Shown: piece after piece, positions 20,250 to 21,756 of the stretch
How positions within the stretch are numbered: the first letter of the stretch is position 1
How the letters are laid out: each line of letters begins with the position of its first letter
Source of the DNA: a virus
Length of the DNA: 21,756 nucleotides
Direction: 5' to 3' (one strand)
IMG/VR virus record: IMGVR_UViG_3300003702_000494
Span: 1 to 21,756 of that record
Made by a program: the position numbers and the translations under genes
Notes under the pieces: generated by a model
What the model was told of the DNA's origin: nothing
Databases searched by the model: none
The model's input: only the letters and a program-made list of their open reading frames with translations

Positions 20250-20506
20250 GTGATTTATATCATTGTACATATAAGAAAGTGTTTCCCATAGATGAGTATG
20301 GGAGACTTGGTGGGTTATATTCATTGGCAGATTTGCCTATAATGGAACACAAGGAAATGAGTCGTTCGGGAGTCATTGTAGAAAAGAATGAAGAAGAGCA
20401 GTTTTATAAAGTCAGAGATATGGAAAAGAACTTTGAAGAATGGGTCCCTATGATGGATGTGACAGTTGTTCAAGACCCAAAAAAATTGTTGAATGAAGGG
20501 AGATAG
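20246..20506 (+). CDS. Small early-type protein, unknown
   Basis: The 86-residue protein begins MSDLYHCTYKKVFPIDEYGR and has EMSRSGVIVEKNEEEQFYKV and EEWVPMMDVTVV, an alternating strand pattern that suggests a small beta domain of SH3/Tudor type. GGAGG lies eight bases upstream and the ATG overlaps the previous stop (ATGA). No homologue is recognised. Confidence 0.65.
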   Translation: MSDLYHCTYKKVFPIDEYGRLGGLYSLADLPIMEHKEMSRSGVIVEKNEEEQFYKVRDMEKNFEEWVPMMDVTVVQDPKKLLNEGR

Positions 20507-20511
20507 AATTT

Positions 20512-20817
20512 ATGCTTAGTCAACAGATAGTAATGGCGTTACGAAGAAAGTATGAGGCAGAGATAGATTGTGCTCGCACTAATGTACAGGTGTATTTAGA
20601 ACACCCAGCTGGTGTTGCAGAACATCCGGATATCATTTCATCTGTAGATACTCAAATACAGATTGTTGCTGAGGCGAGAGATAAGCTTCAAGAAATTGAA
20701 GATATGGAAATGCAACAGATACATCAAATGACAACCCGAGATTCTGACCAACAGTTGGTCGACCATAATCATCAGAAAGAAGGAAATGGAAATCAGAAAG
20801 AAGGAAATGGAAAGTAA
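20512..20817 (+). CDS. Small helical phage protein with C-terminal repeat
   Basis: The 101-residue protein has an N-terminal helix (SQQIVMALRRKYEAEIDCAR) and a block TNVQVYLEHPAGVAEHPDII followed by a coiled helix (VDTQIQIVAEARDKLQEIED). A ALR.KYEA...A....YL..P.GV.EHPD pattern like this is common in small T4-like marine phage proteins of unknown role. The C-terminus ends in a seven-residue unit (NQKEGNG) present twice, encoded by the 21-bp tandem repeat. GGGAG lies about nine bases upstream. Confidence 0.68.
   Translation: MLSQQIVMALRRKYEAEIDCARTNVQVYLEHPAGVAEHPDIISSVDTQIQIVAEARDKLQEIEDMEMQQIHQMTTRDSDQQLVDHNHQKEGNGNQKEGNGK
20771..20812 (+). repeat. 21-bp tandem repeat, two copies, in frame
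   Basis: Bases 20771-20791 and 20792-20812 are identical 21-mers that begin ATCAGAAAGAAGG and end AAATGGAA. They extend the C-terminus of the gene by seven residues per copy, so copy number can change without shifting the frame. The unit contains an AAGGA-like ribosome binding sequence just before the start of the next gene at 20817. Confidence 0.92.
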
Positions 20818-21098
20818 TGGCTAATTATCCAGCAAAACATTTGGAAGAAAGAGCGGTAGAAGTTATTAAAAGTTTTGAAGAACCGGTGATGCGAAAAGAA
20901 GGTCCCGATATTTTGAATGTAATTAAAGAGCTTCTGCAATACTTTCAAGAAAGTCATACTTGGTATGCGGAGAATCAATCCATAATTGATCGTGCATTGC
21001 ATGAACATGGTATGCGTGAGGTCGAACGTGAAGAACAACAGGAAGAACGTGACTATGAGCGTGAACAATTGAGAAAGGAGCTCGGACTCGATGACTGA
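20817..21098 (+). CDS. Small acidic helical protein, unknown
   Basis: The 93-residue product starts in the previous stop codon (TAATG). It is charged and helical (IKSFEEPVMRKEGPDILNVI, then YFQESHTWYAENQSIIDRAL), ending in a coiled-coil-like Glu/Arg tail (EVEREEQQEERDYEREQLRK). No membrane segment or known motif is seen. It overlaps the next gene by eight bases. Confidence 0.65.
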   Translation: MANYPAKHLEERAVEVIKSFEEPVMRKEGPDILNVIKELLQYFQESHTWYAENQSIIDRALHEHGMREVEREEQQEERDYEREQLRKELGLDD

Positions 21099-21429
21099 AG
21101 GCCGATGGGCAGACTGGCAGGTTCGCACAATAGCTGAGAACATGGCAGAGAAACGTCCCAAACGAGATTGGTTTGAAAATGATGGCAACGGTGAAGATTA
21201 TTTTACATCGCTCAAGAGTTGGTCACACATTACAGCTAGACAGCTATACTCTATGGAGTTAGAAGAGCGACAATTGATTATCTTTGTACATCATTTAGGT
21301 ATTGAACATGTTGGGATAGAGACATTTGATCCTCAAGATAAAGGTCGATATGCTCAACAGAGTGACTTTACGCCGAGTGAGGGTGATGCTCCCAATACAC
21401 CTCGTCTTGACATTGCAGGTTCTGAATGA
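21091..21429 (+). CDS. Small protein, unknown
   Basis: The 112-residue protein has a Trp-rich N-terminus (GRWADWQVRTIAENMAEK), a middle with SWSHITARQLYSMELEERQL and a tail rich in Asp, Pro and Thr. It begins inside the end of the previous gene and its stop overlaps a following ATG (ATGA). I recognise no family; the alternative is that it forms a complex with the neighbouring small proteins. Confidence 0.62.
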   Translation: MTEGRWADWQVRTIAENMAEKRPKRDWFENDGNGEDYFTSLKSWSHITARQLYSMELEERQLIIFVHHLGIEHVGIETFDPQDKGRYAQQSDFTPSEGDAPNTPRLDIAGSE

Positions 21430-21461
21430 TTTTAAACCACATGAAGGAAAAGGATAAGAGT

Positions 21462-21722
21462 ATGAGTATAAAAGAAACAGGTAGTGCTATGTTTGATACA
21501 GAGGAATTAATGGATGTATTTCTTAGCGGAATAACTCCAGGTTCTACTGTTATGATAAAGGAACCAGGCTTGTGCACAGAATATGAGAATAGTTGGGAAA
21601 TTCGTTGGTGCCTTGGCAAAAATATTACCAAACATTTTGATAAGGGTGCTAATAGTTCAGAGGACATTTATTGGTACAGTCACGATAAGTTATGGCAATC
21701 GATCCCGGCGTTTGCAGTTTAA
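21462..21722 (+). CDS. Small protein, unknown
   Basis: I chose the ATG at 21462 because AGGA lies seven bases upstream; ATG codons at 21426 and 21441 are in frame and would add 12 or 7 residues, and the one at 21426 overlaps the previous stop as ATGA. The product (86 residues from 21462) has a helix (DTEELMDVFL), a strand-like segment (GSTVMIKEPGL) and Trp-rich C-terminal strands (NSWEIRWCLGKNI, EDIYWYSHDKLW). No family is recognised. Confidence 0.6.
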   Translation: MSIKETGSAMFDTEELMDVFLSGITPGSTVMIKEPGLCTEYENSWEIRWCLGKNITKHFDKGANSSEDIYWYSHDKLWQSIPAFAV

Positions 21723-21725
21723 GAT

Positions 21726-21756
21726 ATGGACATGTCCACTTTAGCGATGAGTATTG
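21726..21756 (+). CDS. Possible start of a further ORF, cut by window end
   Basis: An ATG at 21726 opens a frame (MDMSTLAMSI) that runs to the end of the window. It begins four bases after the previous stop, as expected for this tightly packed cluster. The fragment is too short to identify and the ATG at 21732 is an equal alternative start. Confidence 0.25.
   Translation, partial: MDMSTLAMSI

Noticed and set aside
1-21756. CRISPR array or insertion sequence
   Set aside because: No regularly spaced repeat series, transposase or terminal inverted repeats were seen on either strand.

Overview
The window looks like part of a lytic, T4-like marine myovirus that infects a Gram-negative bacterium. 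The DNA is AT-rich, every credible gene lies on the + strand, and most neighbours abut or overlap by a few bases. The phage signature genes are a T4 gp61-type primase, a T4-type RNase H (FEN family), a DUF6433 protein, a DUF1353 protein, a class II ribonucleotide reductase, a viral bS21 ribosomal protein, a tRNA-Thr and many tiny ORFs. From memory, not checked here, bS21 and csgG/csgF have been reported in pelagimyophage-type viruses, so a relative of those is the best guess. No capsid, tail, terminase, holin or endolysin gene is recognisable in the window.

Region 1 (1-8316) is an envelope module. A DUF1353 protein and four small membrane proteins, two of them paralogous, lead into csgF, csgG (outer-membrane curli secretion channel), a secreted curlin-like repeat protein, a 758-residue FecR-domain protein with a very long acidic and Thr-rich tail, and a four-TM CHASE2-class III adenylate cyclase with all catalytic residues. 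The five genes from csgF to the cyclase overlap one another. They read as one secretion, surface-polymer and signalling cassette, which is the most striking system in the window. A type IV pilin gene with its own strong ribosome binding site follows (8374-8811).

Region 2 (8838-14037) starts at a perfect sigma70-type promoter and holds the primase, the B12-dependent ribonucleotide reductase, a small Zn-ribbon protein, a PD-(D/E)XK-type nuclease, a ClpP-like protease and a Lys-rich protein of unknown function. Region 3 (14042-15695) is a three-gene membrane operon: a MotA/TolQ/ExbB-like channel, a TolR/ExbD-like partner and a third two-TM protein. This is a second unusual envelope system.

Region 4 (15704-19390) starts at a second perfect promoter. 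It holds a four-Cys protein, bS21, a glutaredoxin-fold protein without catalytic cysteines, an unknown protein, a metal-type KDO-8-phosphate synthase with a long C-terminal extension, tRNA-Thr(UGU), RNase H and the DUF6433 protein. Region 5 (19391-21756) starts with a 17-bp direct repeat and a third perfect promoter that has a palindrome in its spacer. It continues with small early-type ORFs, one of them a SprT-like metallopeptidase.

Taken together, the phage carries DNA replication and nucleotide supply genes alongside a large set of genes for remodelling the host envelope (curli export, pilin, proton-channel-like complex, LPS KDO synthesis), protein turnover (ClpP) and translation (bS21, tRNA). 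All functions are read from sequence motifs; no database search was possible.
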